Below the pieces are notes generated by a model. It was not told the DNA's origin and searched no databases. It saw nothing but the letters and a program-made list of their open reading frames with translations. 64,000 nucleotides of DNA from Chamaea fasciata (taxonomy: Eukaryota > Chordata > Aves > Passeriformes > Sylviidae). A program made the position numbers and the translations under genes. This document shows positions 8,371 through 19,880 of the stretch, one piece after another; the first letter of the stretch is position 1, and each line of letters opens with the position of its first letter. The DNA is taken from positions 1-64,000 of the forward strand of contig JARCOQ010000104.1 of assembly GCA_029207755.1 (NCBI GenBank), read 5' to 3'.

Positions 8371-8414
8371 TCAGTGCCGTGTCCAGCTCTGGGATCTCAG
8401 TTTAGGATGGACAC
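8371..8414 (+). repeat. First satellite unit, in register with the CR1 copy
   Basis: This unit begins TCAGTGCCGTGTCC where the interior has TGAGTGCTGTGTCC. It is preceded directly by CR1 sequence GAGGCCACACCT. No target-site duplication or foreign sequence separates LINE and satellite, so it is both the CR1 3' segment and monomer 1. Confidence 0.9.
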
Positions 8415-8429
8415 TGAGTGCTGTGTCCA
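8408..8429 (+). repeat. Hairpin-forming dyad present in most monomers (example)
   Basis: TGGACAC, an 8-base spacer TGAGTGCT, then GTGTCCA: perfect 7-bp arms repeated every 44 bp. In CCATTGG-type monomers the arms grow to 8 bp (ATGGACAC with GTGTCCAT). In GCTCTGTCC-type monomers one arm base is mismatched. Confidence 0.9.
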
Positions 8430-10929
8430 GCTCTGGGATCTCAGTTTAGGATGGACACTGAGTGCTGTGTCCAGCTCTGCGATCTCAGTTTAGGATGGAC
8501 ACTGAGTGCTGTGTCCAGCTCTGGTGTCTCAGTTTAGGATGGACACTGAGTGCTGTGTCCAGCTCTGGGGTCGCAGTTTAGGATGGACACTGAGTGCTGG
8601 GTCCAGCTCTGGGATCTGAGTTTAGGATGGACACTGAGTGCTGTGTCCAGCTCTGGTGTCTCAGTTTAGGAAGGACACTGAGTGCTGTGTCCAGCTCTGG
8701 GATCTCAGTTTGGGATGGACACTGAGTGCTGTGTCCAGCTCTGGGATCTCAGTTTAGGATGGACACTGAGTGCTGTGTCCAGCTCTGGGATCTCAGTTTA
8801 GGATGGACACTGAGTGCTGTGTCCAGCTCTGGGATCTCAGTTTAGGATGGACACTGAGTGCTGTGTCCAGCTCTGGGATCTCAGTTTAGGATGGACACTG
8901 AGTGCTGTGTCCATTGGTGGGATCTCAGTTTAGGATGGACACTGAGTGCTGTGTCCAGCTCTGGGGTCGCAGTTTAGGATGGACACTGAGTGCTGTGTCC
9001 AGCTCTGGGATCTGAGTTTAGGATGGACACTGAGTGCTGTGTCCAGCTCTGGGGTCGCAGTTTAGGATGGACACTGAGTGCTGTGTCCAGCTCTGGGATC
9101 TGAGTTTAGGATGGACACTGAGTGCTGTGTCCAGCTCTGGGATCTGAGTTTAGGATGGACACTGAGTGCTGTGTCCATTGGTGGGATCTCAGTTTAGGAT
9201 GGACACTGAGTGCTGTGTCCAGCTCTGGGATCTCAGTTTAGGATGGACACTGAGTGCTGTGTCCATTGGTGGGATCTCAGTTTAGGATGGACACTGAGTG
9301 CTGTGTCCAGCTCTGGGGTCTGAGTTTAGGATGGACACTGAGTGCTGTGTCCAGCTCTGGTGTCTCAGTTTAGGATGGACACTGAGTGCTGTGTCCAGCT
9401 CTGGGATCTCAGTTTAGGATGGACACTGAGTGCTGTGTCCAGCTCTGGGATCTCAGTTTAGGATGGACACCGAGTGCTGTGTCCAGCTCTGGGATCTGAG
9501 TTTAGGATGGACACTGAGTGCTGTGTCCAGCTCTGGGATCTCAGTTTAGGATGGACACTGAGTGCTGTGTCCAGCTCTGGTGTCTCAGTTTAGGATGGAC
9601 ACTGAGTGCTGTGTCCAGCTCTGGGATCTCAGTTTAGGATGGACACTGAGTGCTGTGTCCAGCTCTGGGATCTGAGTTTAGGATGGACACTGAGTGCTGT
9701 GTCCAGCTCTGGGATCTCAGTTTAGGATGGACACTGAGTGCTGTGTCCATTGGTGGGATCTCAGTTTAGGATGGACACTGAGTGCTGTGTCCAGCTCTGG
9801 GGTCTGAGTTTAGGATGGACACTGAGTGCTGTGTCCAGCTCTGGTGTCTCAGTTTAGGATGGACACTGAGTGCAGTGTCCAGCTCTGGTATCTCAGTTTA
9901 GGATGGACACTGAGTGCAGTGTCCAGCTCTGGGATCTCAGTTTAGGATGGACACTGAGTGCCGTGTCCAGCTCTGGGATCTCAGTTTAGGATGGACACTG
10001 AGTGCAGTGTCCAGCTCTGGGATCTCAGTTTAGGATGGACACTGAGTGCTGTGTCCAGCTCTGGTGTCTCAGTTTAGGATGGACACTGAGTGCTGTGTCC
10101 AGCTCTGGGATCTCAGTTTAGGATGGACACTGAGTGCCGTGTCCAGCTCTGGGATCTCAGTTTAGGATGGACACTGAGTGCAGTGTCCAGCTCTGGGATC
10201 TCAGTTTAGGATGGACACTGAGTGCTGTGTCCAGCTCTGGTGTCTCAGTTTAGGATGGACACTGAGTGCTGTGTCCAGCTCTGGTGTCTCAGTTTAGGAT
10301 GGACACTGAGTGCTGTGTCCAGCTCTGGTGTCTCAGTTTAGGATGGACACTGAGTGCTCTGTCCAGCTCTGGTGTCTCAGTTTAGGATGGACACTGAGTG
10401 CTGTGTCCAGCTCTGGGGTCTCAGTTTAGGATGGACACTGAGTGCTGTGTCCAGCTCTGGTGTCTCAGTTTAGGATGGACACTGAGTGCTGTGTCCAGCT
10501 CTGGTGTCTCAGTTTAGGATGGACACTGAGTGCTGTGTCCAGCTCTGGTGTCTCAGTTTAGGATGGACACTGAGTGCTGTGTCCATTGGTGGGATCTCAG
10601 TTTAGGATGGACACTGAGTGCTGTGTCCAGCTCTGGTGTCTCAGTTTAGGATGGACACTGAGTGCTGTGTCCAGCTCTGGGATCTCAGTTTAGGATGGAC
10701 ACTGAGTGCTGTGTCCAGCTCTGGGATCTCAGTTTAGGATGGACACTGAGTGCTGTGTCCAGCTCTGGTGTCTCAGTTTAGGATGGACACTGAGTGCTGT
10801 GTCCAGCTCTGGGATCTCAGTTTAGGATGGACACTGAGTGCTGTGTCCAGCTCTGGGATCTCAGTTTAGGATGGACACTGAGTGCTGTGTCCAGCTCTGG
10901 GATCTCAGTTTAGGATGGACACTGAGTGC

Positions 10930-13900
10930 TGTGTCCAGCTCTGGTGTCTCAGTTTAGGATGGACACTGAGTGCTGTGTCCAGCTCTGGTGTCTCAGTTTA
11001 GGATGGACACTGAGTGCTGTGTCCAGCTCTGGTGTCTCAGTTTAGGATGGACACTGAGTGCTGTGTCCAGCTCTGGTGTCTCAGTTTAGGATGGACACTG
11101 AGTGCTGTGTCCAGCTCTGGTGTCTCAGTTTAGGATGGACACTGAGTGCTGTGTCCAGCTCTGGTGTCTCAGTTTAGGATGGACACTGAGTGCTGTGTCC
11201 AGCTCTGGGATCTCAGTTTAGGATGGACACTGAGTGCTGTGTCCAGCTCTGGCCCCTCAGTTTAGGATGGACACTGAGTGCTGTGTCCATTGGTGGGATC
11301 TCAGTTTAGGATGGACACTGAGTGCTGTGTCCAGCTCTGGGATCTCAGTTTAGGATGGACACTGAGTGCTGTGTCCAGCTCTGGTGTCTCAGTTTAGGAT
11401 GGACACTGAGTGCTGTGTCCAGCTCTGGTGTCTCAGTTTAGGATGGACACAGTGCTGTGTCCAGCTCTGGGATCTCAGTTTAGGATGGACACTGAGTGCT
11501 GTGTCCAGCTCTGGTGTCTCAGTTTAGGATGGACACTGAGTGCTGTGTCCAGCTCTGGGATCTGAGTTTAGGATGGACACTGAGTGCTGTGTCCAGCTCT
11601 GGTGTCTCAGTTTAGGATGGACACTGAGTGCTGTGTCCAGCTCTGGTGTCTCAGTTTAGGATGGACACTGAGTGCTGTGTCCAGCTCTGGTGTCTCAGTT
11701 TAGGATGGACACTGAGTGCTGTGTCCAGCTCTGGGATCTCGGTTTAGGATGGACACTGAGTGCTGTGTCCAGCTCTGGGATCTCAGTTTAGGATGGACAC
11801 TGAGTGCTGTGTCCAGCTCTGGGATCTGAGTTTAGGATGGACACTGAGTGCTGTGTCCAGCTCTGGGATCTCAGTTTAGGATGGACACTGAGTGCTGTGT
11901 CCAGCTCTGGTGTCTCAGTTTAGGATGGACACTGAGTGCTGTGTCCAGCTCTGGTGTCTCAGTTTAGGATGGACACTGAGTGCTGTGTCCAGCTCTGGTG
12001 TCTCAGTTTAGGATGGACACTGAGTGCTGTGTCCAGCTCTGGGATCTCGGTTTAGGATGGACACTGAGTGCTGTGTCCAGCTCTGGGATCTCAGTTTAGG
12101 ATGGACACTGAGTGCTGTGTCCAGCTCTGGTGTCTCAGTTTAGGATGGACACTGAGTGCTGTGTCCAGCTCTGGTGTCTCAGTTTAGGATGGACACTGAG
12201 TGCTGTGTCCTGCTCTGGTGTCTCAGTTTAGGATGGACACTGAGTGCTGTGTCCAGCTCTGGGATCTCAGTTTAGGATGGACACTGAGTGCTGTGTCCAG
12301 CTCTGGTGTCTCAGTTTAGGATGGACACTGAGTGCTGTGTCCAGCTCTGGTGTCTCAGTTTAGGATGGACACTGAGTGCTGTGTCCAGCTCTGGTGTCTC
12401 AGTTTAGGATGGACACTGAGTGCTCTGTCCAGCTCTGGGATCTCAGTTTAGGATGGACACTGAGTGCTGTGTCCAGCTCTGGGATCTCAGTTTAGGATGG
12501 ACACTGAGTGCTGTGTCCAGCACAGGGATCTCAGTTTAGGATGGACACTGAGTGCTGTGTCCAGCTCTGGGATCTCAGTTTAGGATGGACACTGAGTGCT
12601 GTGTCCAGCTCTGGTGTCTCAGTTTAGGATGGACACTGAGTGCTGTGTCCAGCTCTGGTGTCTCAGTTTAGGATGGACACTGAGTGCTGTGTCCATTGGT
12701 GGGATCTCAGTTTAGGATGGACACTGAGTGCTGTGTCCAGCTCTGGGATCTCAGTTTAGGATGGACACTGAGTGCTGTGTCCAGCACAGGGATCTCAGTT
12801 TAGGATGGACACTGAGTGCTGTGTCCAGCTCTGGTGTCTCAGTTTAGGATGGACACTGAGTGCTGTGTCCAGCTCTGGTGTCTCAGTTTAGGATGGACAC
12901 TGAGTGCTGTGTCCAGCTCTGGGATCTCAGTTTAGGATGGACACTGAGTGCTGTGTCCAGCTCTGGTGTCTCAGTTTAGGATGGACACTGAGTGCTGTGT
13001 CCAGCTCTGGTGTCTCAGTTTAGGATGGACACTGAGTGCTCTGTCCAGCTCTGGTGTCTCAGTTTAGGATGGACACTGAGTGCTGTGTCCAGGTCTGGGA
13101 TCTCAGTTTAGGATGGACACTGAGTGCTCTGTCCAGCTCTGGGATCTCAGTTTAGGATGGACACTGAGTGCTGTGTCCAGCTCTGGGATCTCAGTTTAGG
13201 ATGGACACTGAGTGCTGTGTCCAGCTCTGGTGTCTCAGTTTAGGATGGACACTGAGTGCTGTGTCCAGCTCTGGTGTCTCAGTTTAGGATGGACACTGAG
13301 TGCTGTGTCCAGCTCTGGGATCTCAGTTTAGGATGGACACTGAGTGCTGTGTCCAGCTCTGGTGTCTCAGTTTAGGATGGACACTGAGTGCTGTGTCCAG
13401 CTCTGGGGTCTAAGTTTAGGATGGACACTGAGTGCTGTGTCCAGCTCTGGGATCTCAGTTTAGGATGGACACTGAGTGCTGTGTCCAGCTCTGGGATCTG
13501 AGTTTAGGATGGACACTGAGTGCTGTGTCCAGCTCTGGGATCTCAGTTTAGGATGGACACTGAGTGCTGTGTCCAGCTCTGGGATCTGAGTTTAGGATGG
13601 ACACTGAGTGCTGTGTCCAGCTCTGGTGTCTCAGTTTAGGATGGACACTGAGTGCTGTGTCCAGCTCTGGGGTCTCAGTTTAGGATGGACACTGAGTGCT
13701 GTGTCCAGCTCTGGGATCTCAGTTTAGGATGGACACTGAGTGCTGTGTCCAGCTCTGGGATCTCAGTTTAGGATGGACACTGAGTGCTGTGTCCAGCTCT
13801 GGTGTCTCAGTTTAGGATGGACACTGAGTGCTGTGTCCAGCTCTGGTGTCTCAGTTTAGGATGGACACTGAGTGCTCTGTCCAGCTCTGGTGTCTCAGTT

Positions 13901-14800
13901 TAGGATGGACACTGAGTGCTGTGTCCAGCTCTGGTGTCTCAGTTTAGGATGGACACTGAGTGCTGTGTCCAGCTCTGGGATCTCAGTTTAGGATGGACAC
14001 TGAGTGCTGTGTCCATTGGTGGGGTCTCAGTTTAGGATGGACACTGAGTGCTCTGTCCAGCTCTGGGATCTCAGTTTAGGATGGACACTGAGTGCTGTGT
14101 CCAGCTCTGGTGTCTCAGTTTAGGATGGACACTGAGTGCTCTGTCCAGCTCTGGCCCCTCAGTTTAGGATGGACACTGAGTGCTGTGTCCAGCTCTGGGG
14201 TCTCAGTTTAGGATGGACACTGAGTGCTGTGTCCAGCTCTGGGATCTCAGTTTAGGATGGACACTGAGTGCTGTGTCCAGCTCTGGGATCTCAGTTTAGG
14301 ATGGACACTGAGTGCTGTGTCCAGCTCTGGGGTCTCAGTTTAGGATGGACACTGAGTGCTGTGTCCAGCTCTGGGATCTCAGTTTAGGATGGACACTGAG
14401 TGCTGTGTCCAGCTCTGGTGTCTCAGTTTAGGATGGACACGGAGTGCTGTGTCCAGCTCTGGCCCCTCAGTTTAGGATGGACACTGAGTGCTGTGTCCAG
14501 CTCTGGGATCTCAGTTTAGGATGGACACTGAGTGCTGTGTCCAGCTCTGGGATCTCAGTTTAGGATGGACACTGAGTGCTGTGTCCAGCTCTGGGATCTC
14601 AGTTTAGGATGGACACTGAGTGCTGTGTCCAGCTCTGATGTCTCAGTTTAGGATGGACACTGAGTGCTGTGTCCAGCTCTGGTGTCTCGGTTTAGGATGG
14701 ACACTGAGTGCTGTGTCCAGCTCTGGTGTCTCAGTTTAGGATGGACACTGAGTGCTGTGTCCAGCTCTGATGTCTCAGTTTAGGATGGACACTGAGTGCT
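10930..14800 (+). repeat. Segmental tandem duplication inside the satellite, copy 1
   Basis: This block is copied at about 15,240-19,200. Shared rare markers are the GGCCCC monomer (11,251 and 15,561), the 42-bp monomer (11,451 and 15,761), CCTGCTCTGG (12,209 and 16,519), CCAGGTCTGG (13,091 and 17,445), the TAAG variant (13,411 and 17,809), CCATTGGTGGGG (14,013 and 18,411) and GACACGG before GGCCCC (14,461 and 18,859). The offset rises from 4,310 to 4,354 to 4,398, so one monomer was gained twice after or during duplication. Confidence 0.88.
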
Positions 14801-15239
14801 GTGTCCAGCTCTGGGATCTCAGTTTAGGATGGACACTGAGTGCTGTGTCCAGCTCTGGTGTCTCAGTTTAGGATGGACACTGAGTGCTGTGTCCAGCTCT
14901 GGGATCTCAGTTTAGGATGGACACTGAGTGCTGTGTCCAGCTCTGGTGTCTCAGTTTAGGATGGACACTGAGTGCTGTGTCCAGCTCTGGTGTCTCAGTT
15001 TAGGATGGACACTGAGTGCTGTGTCCAGCTCTGGGATCTCAGTTTAGGATGGACACTGAGTGCTGTGTCCAGCTCTGGGATCTCAGTTTAGGATGGACAC
15101 TGAGTGCTGTGTCCAGCTCTGGGATCTCAGTTTAGGATGGACACTGAGTGCTGTGTCCAGCTCTGGTGTCTCAGTTTAGGATGGACACTGAGTGCTGTGT
15201 CCATTGGTGGGATCTCAGTTTAGGATGGACACTGAGTGC

Positions 15240-18200
15240 TGTGTCCAGCTCTGGTGTCTCAGTTTAGGATGGACACTGAGTGCTGTGTCCAGCTCTGGTG
15301 TCTCAGTTTAGGATGGACACTGAGTGCTGTGTCCAGCTCTGGTGTCTCAGTTTAGGATGGACACTGAGTGCTGTGTCCAGCTCTGGTGTCTCAGTTTAGG
15401 ATGGACACTGAGTGCTGTGTCCAGCTCTGGTGTCTCAGTTTAGGATGGACACTGAGTGCTGTGTCCAGCTCTGGTGTCTCAGTTTAGGATGGACACTGAG
15501 TGCTGTGTCCAGCTCTGGGATCTCAGTTTAGGATGGACACTGAGTGCTGTGTCCAGCTCTGGCCCCTCAGTTTAGGATGGACACTGAGTGCTGTGTCCAT
15601 TGGTGGGATCTCAGTTTAGGATGGACACTGAGTGCTGTGTCCAGCTCTGGGATCTCAGTTTAGGATGGACACTGAGTGCTGTGTCCAGCTCTGGTGTCTC
15701 AGTTTAGGATGGACACTGAGTGCTGTGTCCAGCTCTGGGATCTCAGTTTAGGATGGACACAGTGCTGTGTCCAGCTCTGGGATCTCAGTTTAGGATGGAC
15801 ACTGAGTGCTGTGTCCAGCTCTGGTGTCTCAGTTTAGGATGGACACTGAGTGCTGTGTCCAGCTCTGGGATCTGAGTTTAGGATGGACACTGAGTGCTGT
15901 GTCCAGCTCTGGTGTCTCAGTTTAGGATGGACACTGAGTGCTGTGTCCAGCTCTGATGTCTCAGTTTAGGATGGACACTGAGTGCTGTGTCCAGCTCTGG
16001 TGTCTCAGTTTAGGATGGACACTGAGTGCTGTGTCCAGCTCTGGGATCTCGGTTTAGGATGGACACTGAGTGCTGTGTCCAGCTCTGGGATCTCAGTTTA
16101 GGATGGACACTGAGTGCTGTGTCCAGCTCTGGGATCTGAGTTTAGGATGGACACTGAGTGCTGTGTCCAGCTCTGGGATCTCAGTTTAGGATGGACACTG
16201 AGTGCTGTGTCCAGCTCTGGTGTCTCAGTTTAGGATGGACACTGAGTGCTGTGTCCAGCTCTGGTGTCTCAGTTTAGGATGGACACTGAGTGCTGTGTCC
16301 AGCTCTGGTGTCTCAGTTTAGGATGGACACTGAGTGCTGTGTCCAGCTCTGGGATCTCGGTTTAGGATGGACACTGAGTGCTGTGTCCAGCTCTGGGATC
16401 TCAGTTTAGGATGGACACTGAGTGCTGTGTCCAGCTCTGGTGTCTCAGTTTAGGATGGACACTGAGTGCTGTGTCCAGCTCTGGTGTCTCAGTTTAGGAT
16501 GGACACTGAGTGCTGTGTCCTGCTCTGGTGTCTCAGTTTAGGATGGACACTGAGTGCTGTGTCCAGCTCTGGGATCTCAGTTTAGGATGGACACTGAGTG
16601 CTGTGTCCAGCTCTGGTGTCTCAGTTTAGGATGGACACTGAGTGCTGTGTCCAGCTCTGGGGTCTCAGTTTAGGATGGACACTGAGTGCTGTGTCCAGCT
16701 CTGGTGTCTCAGTTTAGGATGGACACTGAGTGCTCTGTCCAGCTCTGGGATCTCAGTTTAGGATGGACACTGAGTGCTGTGTCCAGCTCTGGGATCTCAG
16801 TTTAGGATGGACACTGAGTGCTGTGTCCAGCACAGGGATCTCAGTTTAGGATGGACACTGAGTGCTGTGTCCAGCTCTGGTGTCTCAGTTTAGGATGGAC
16901 ACTGAGTGCTGTGTCCAGCTCTGGGATCTCAGTTTAGGATGGACACTGAGTGCTGTGTCCAGCTCTGGTGTCTCAGTTTAGGATGGACACTGAGTGCTGT
17001 GTCCAGCTCTGGTGTCTCAGTTTAGGATGGACACTGAGTGCTGTGTCCAGCTCTGGTGTCTCAGTTTAGGATGGACACTGAGTGCTGTGTCCATTGGTGG
17101 GATCTCAGTTTAGGATGGACACTGAGTGCTGTGTCCAGCTCTGGGATCTCAGTTTAGGATGGACACTGAGAGCTGTGTCCAGCACAGGGATCTCAGTTTA
17201 GGATGGACACTGAGTGCTGTGTCCAGCTCTGGTGTCTCAGTTTAGGATGGACACTGAGTGCTGTGTCCAGCTCTGGGATCTCAGTTTAGGATGGACACTG
17301 AGTGCTGTGTCCAGCTCTGGTGTCTCAGTTTAGGATGGACACTGAGTGCTGTGTCCAGCTCTGGTGTCTCAGTTTAGGATGGACACTGAGTGCTCTGTCC
17401 AGCTCTGGTGTCTCAGTTTAGGATGGACACTGAGTGCTGTGTCCAGGTCTGGGATCTCAGTTTAGGATGGACACTGAGTGCTCTGTCCAGCTCTGGGATC
17501 TCAGTTTAGGATGGACACTGAGTGCTGTGTCCAGCTCTGGGATCTCAGTTTAGGATGGACACTGAGTGCTGTGTCCAGCTCTGGTGTCTCAGTTTAGGAT
17601 GGACACTGAGTGCTGTGTCCAGCTCTGGTGTCTCAGTTTAGGATGGACACTGAGTGCTGTGTCCAGCTCTGGTGTCTCAGTTTAGGATGGACACTGAGTG
17701 CTGTGTCCAGCTCTGGGATCTCAGTTTAGGATGGACACTGAGTGCTGTGTCCAGCTCTGGTGTCTCAGTTTAGGATGGACACTGAGTGCTGTGTCCAGCT
17801 CTGGGGTCTAAGTTTAGGATGGACACTGAGTGCTGTGTCCAGCTCTGGGATCTCAGTTTAGGATGGACACTGAGTGCTGTGTCCAGCTCTGGGATCTGAG
17901 TTTAGGATGGACACTGAGTGCTGTGTCCAGCTCTGGGATCTCAGTTTAGGATGGACACTGAGTGCTGTGTCCAGCTCTGGGATCTGAGTTTAGGATGGAC
18001 ACTGAGTGCTGTGTCCAGCTCTGGTGTCTCAGTTTAGGATGGACACTGAGTGCTGTGTCCAGCTCTGGGGTCTCAGTTTAGGATGGACACTGAGTGCTGT
18101 GTCCAGCTCTGGGATCTCAGTTTAGGATGGACACTGAGTGCTGTGTCCAGCTCTGGGATCTCAGTTTAGGATGGACACTGAGTGCTGTGTCCAGCTCTGG

Positions 18201-19200
18201 TGTCTCAGTTTAGGATGGACACTGAGTGCTGTGTCCAGCTCTGGTGTCTCAGTTTAGGATGGACACTGAGTGCTCTGTCCAGCTCTGGTGTCTCAGTTTA
18301 GGATGGACACTGAGTGCTGTGTCCAGCTCTGGTGTCTCAGTTTAGGATGGACACTGAGTGCTGTGTCCAGCTCTGGGATCTCAGTTTAGGATGGACACTG
18401 AGTGCTGTGTCCATTGGTGGGGTCTCAGTTTAGGATGGACACTGAGTGCTCTGTCCAGCTCTGGGATCTCAGTTTAGGATGGACACTGAGTGCTGTGTCC
18501 AGCTCTGGTGTCTCAGTTTAGGATGGACACTGAGTGCTCTGTCCAGCTCTGGCCCCTCAGTTTAGGATGGACACTGAGTGCTGTGTCCAGCTCTGGGGTC
18601 TCAGTTTAGGATGGACACTGAGTGCTGTGTCCAGCTCTGGGATCTCAGTTTAGGATGGACACTGAGTGCTGTGTCCAGCTCTGGGATCTCAGTTTAGGAT
18701 GGACACTGAGTGCTGTGTCCAGCTCTGGGGTCTCAGTTTAGGATGGACACTGAGTGCTGTGTCCAGCTCTGGGATCTCAGTTTAGGATGGACACTGAGTG
18801 CTGTGTCCAGCTCTGGTGTCTCAGTTTAGGATGGACACGGAGTGCTGTGTCCAGCTCTGGCCCCTCAGTTTAGGATGGACACTGAGTGCTGTGTCCAGCT
18901 CTGGGATCTCAGTTTAGGATGGACACTGAGTGCTGTGTCCAGCTCTGGGATCTCAGTTTAGGATGGACACTGAGTGCTGTGTCCAGCTCTGGGATCTCAG
19001 TTTAGGATGGACACTGAGTGCTGTGTCCAGCTCTGATGTCTCAGTTTAGGATGGACACTGAGTGCTGTGTCCAGCTCTGGTGTCTCGGTTTAGGATGGAC
19101 ACTGAGTGCTGTGTCCAGCTCTGGTGTCTCAGTTTAGGATGGACACTGAGTGCTGTGTCCAGCTCTGATGTCTCAGTTTAGGATGGACACTGAGTGCTGT
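15240..19200 (+). repeat. Segmental tandem duplication inside the satellite, copy 2
   Basis: Partner of the block at about 10,930-14,800. Marker order is the same, with two extra monomers gained between 12.2 and 13.4 kb of the partner coordinates. The match ends near 19,200, where TCGGTTTAAGATGG replaces the TCAGTTTAGG found at the partner position. Confidence 0.88.
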
Positions 19201-19865
19201 GTCCAGCTCTGGTGTCTCGGTTTAAGATGGACACTGAGTACTGTGTCCAGCTCTGGGGTCTCAGTTTAGGATGGACACTGAGTGCTGTGTCCAGCTCTGG
19301 TGTCTCAGTTTAGGATGGACACTGAGTGCTGTGTCCAGCTCTGGTGTCTCAGTTTAGGATGGACACTGAGTGCTGTGTCCAGCTCTGGGATCTCAGTTTA
19401 GGATGGACACTGAGTGCTGTGTCCAGCTCTGGTGTCTCAGTTTAGGATGGACACTGAGTGCTGTGTCCAGCTCTGGTGTCTCAGTTTAGGATGGACACTG
19501 AGTGCTGTGTCCAGCTCTGGGATCTCAGTTTAGGATGGACACTGAGTGCTGTGTCCAGCTCTGGGATCTCAGTTTAGGATGGACACTGAGTGCTGTGTCC
19601 AGCTCTGGTGTCTCAGTTTAGGATGGACACTGAGTGCTGTGTCCAGCTCTGATGTCTCAGTTTAGGATGGACACTGAGTGCTGTGTCCAGCTCTGGTGTC
19701 TCAGTTTAGGATGGACACTGAGTGCTGTGTCCAGCTCTGATGTCTCAGTTTAGGATGGACACTGAGTGCTGTGTCCAGCTCTGGGATCTCAGTTTAGGAT
19801 GGACACTGAGTGCTGTGTCCAGCTCTGGGATCTCAGTTTAGGATGGACACTGAGTGCTGTGTCCA

Positions 19866-19880
19866 GCTCTGGGCCCCTCA
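19866..19880 (+). repeat. 45-bp monomer with ancestral CR1 GGGCCCCTC
   Basis: CTCTGGGCCCCTCAG here has three G and four C, the form expected of CR1. The GGCCCCTC monomers elsewhere have only two G. It is one of three 45-bp monomers; the others, near 35,270 and 41,960, read CTCTGGGTGTCTC. Confidence 0.85.

Larger units (their letters stand above)
7362..8414 (+). mobile_element. CR1 LINE fragment, reverse transcriptase to 3' region (decayed)
   Basis: A chicken-repeat-1 type non-LTR retrotransposon in sense orientation. In order: the fingers-side RT segment MREPAEEPVEPLSSVCRQSW from 7,401, running to VTP at about 7,508; then CLDFSKA from 7,748 (CR1 usually has LDFSKAFDTV); then SVFIDDVGEGIEAFISKFVDDAKL from 7,951, with FVDD at the place of the catalytic FADD/YXDD; then the 3' part GTGCCCAGGTGGCCA (8,259) and AATGGTGTGGCCAGCAGGAG (8,304). 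It reaches GAGGCCACACCTTCAGTGCC at 8,359-8,378, where it passes directly into the satellite. The stretch 7,518-7,697 does not resemble CR1 to me and may be an insertion or heavy decay. The CR1 sequence beyond the satellite unit is absent from the window. Family identification is from remembered CR1 sequence, not a search. Confidence 0.9.
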
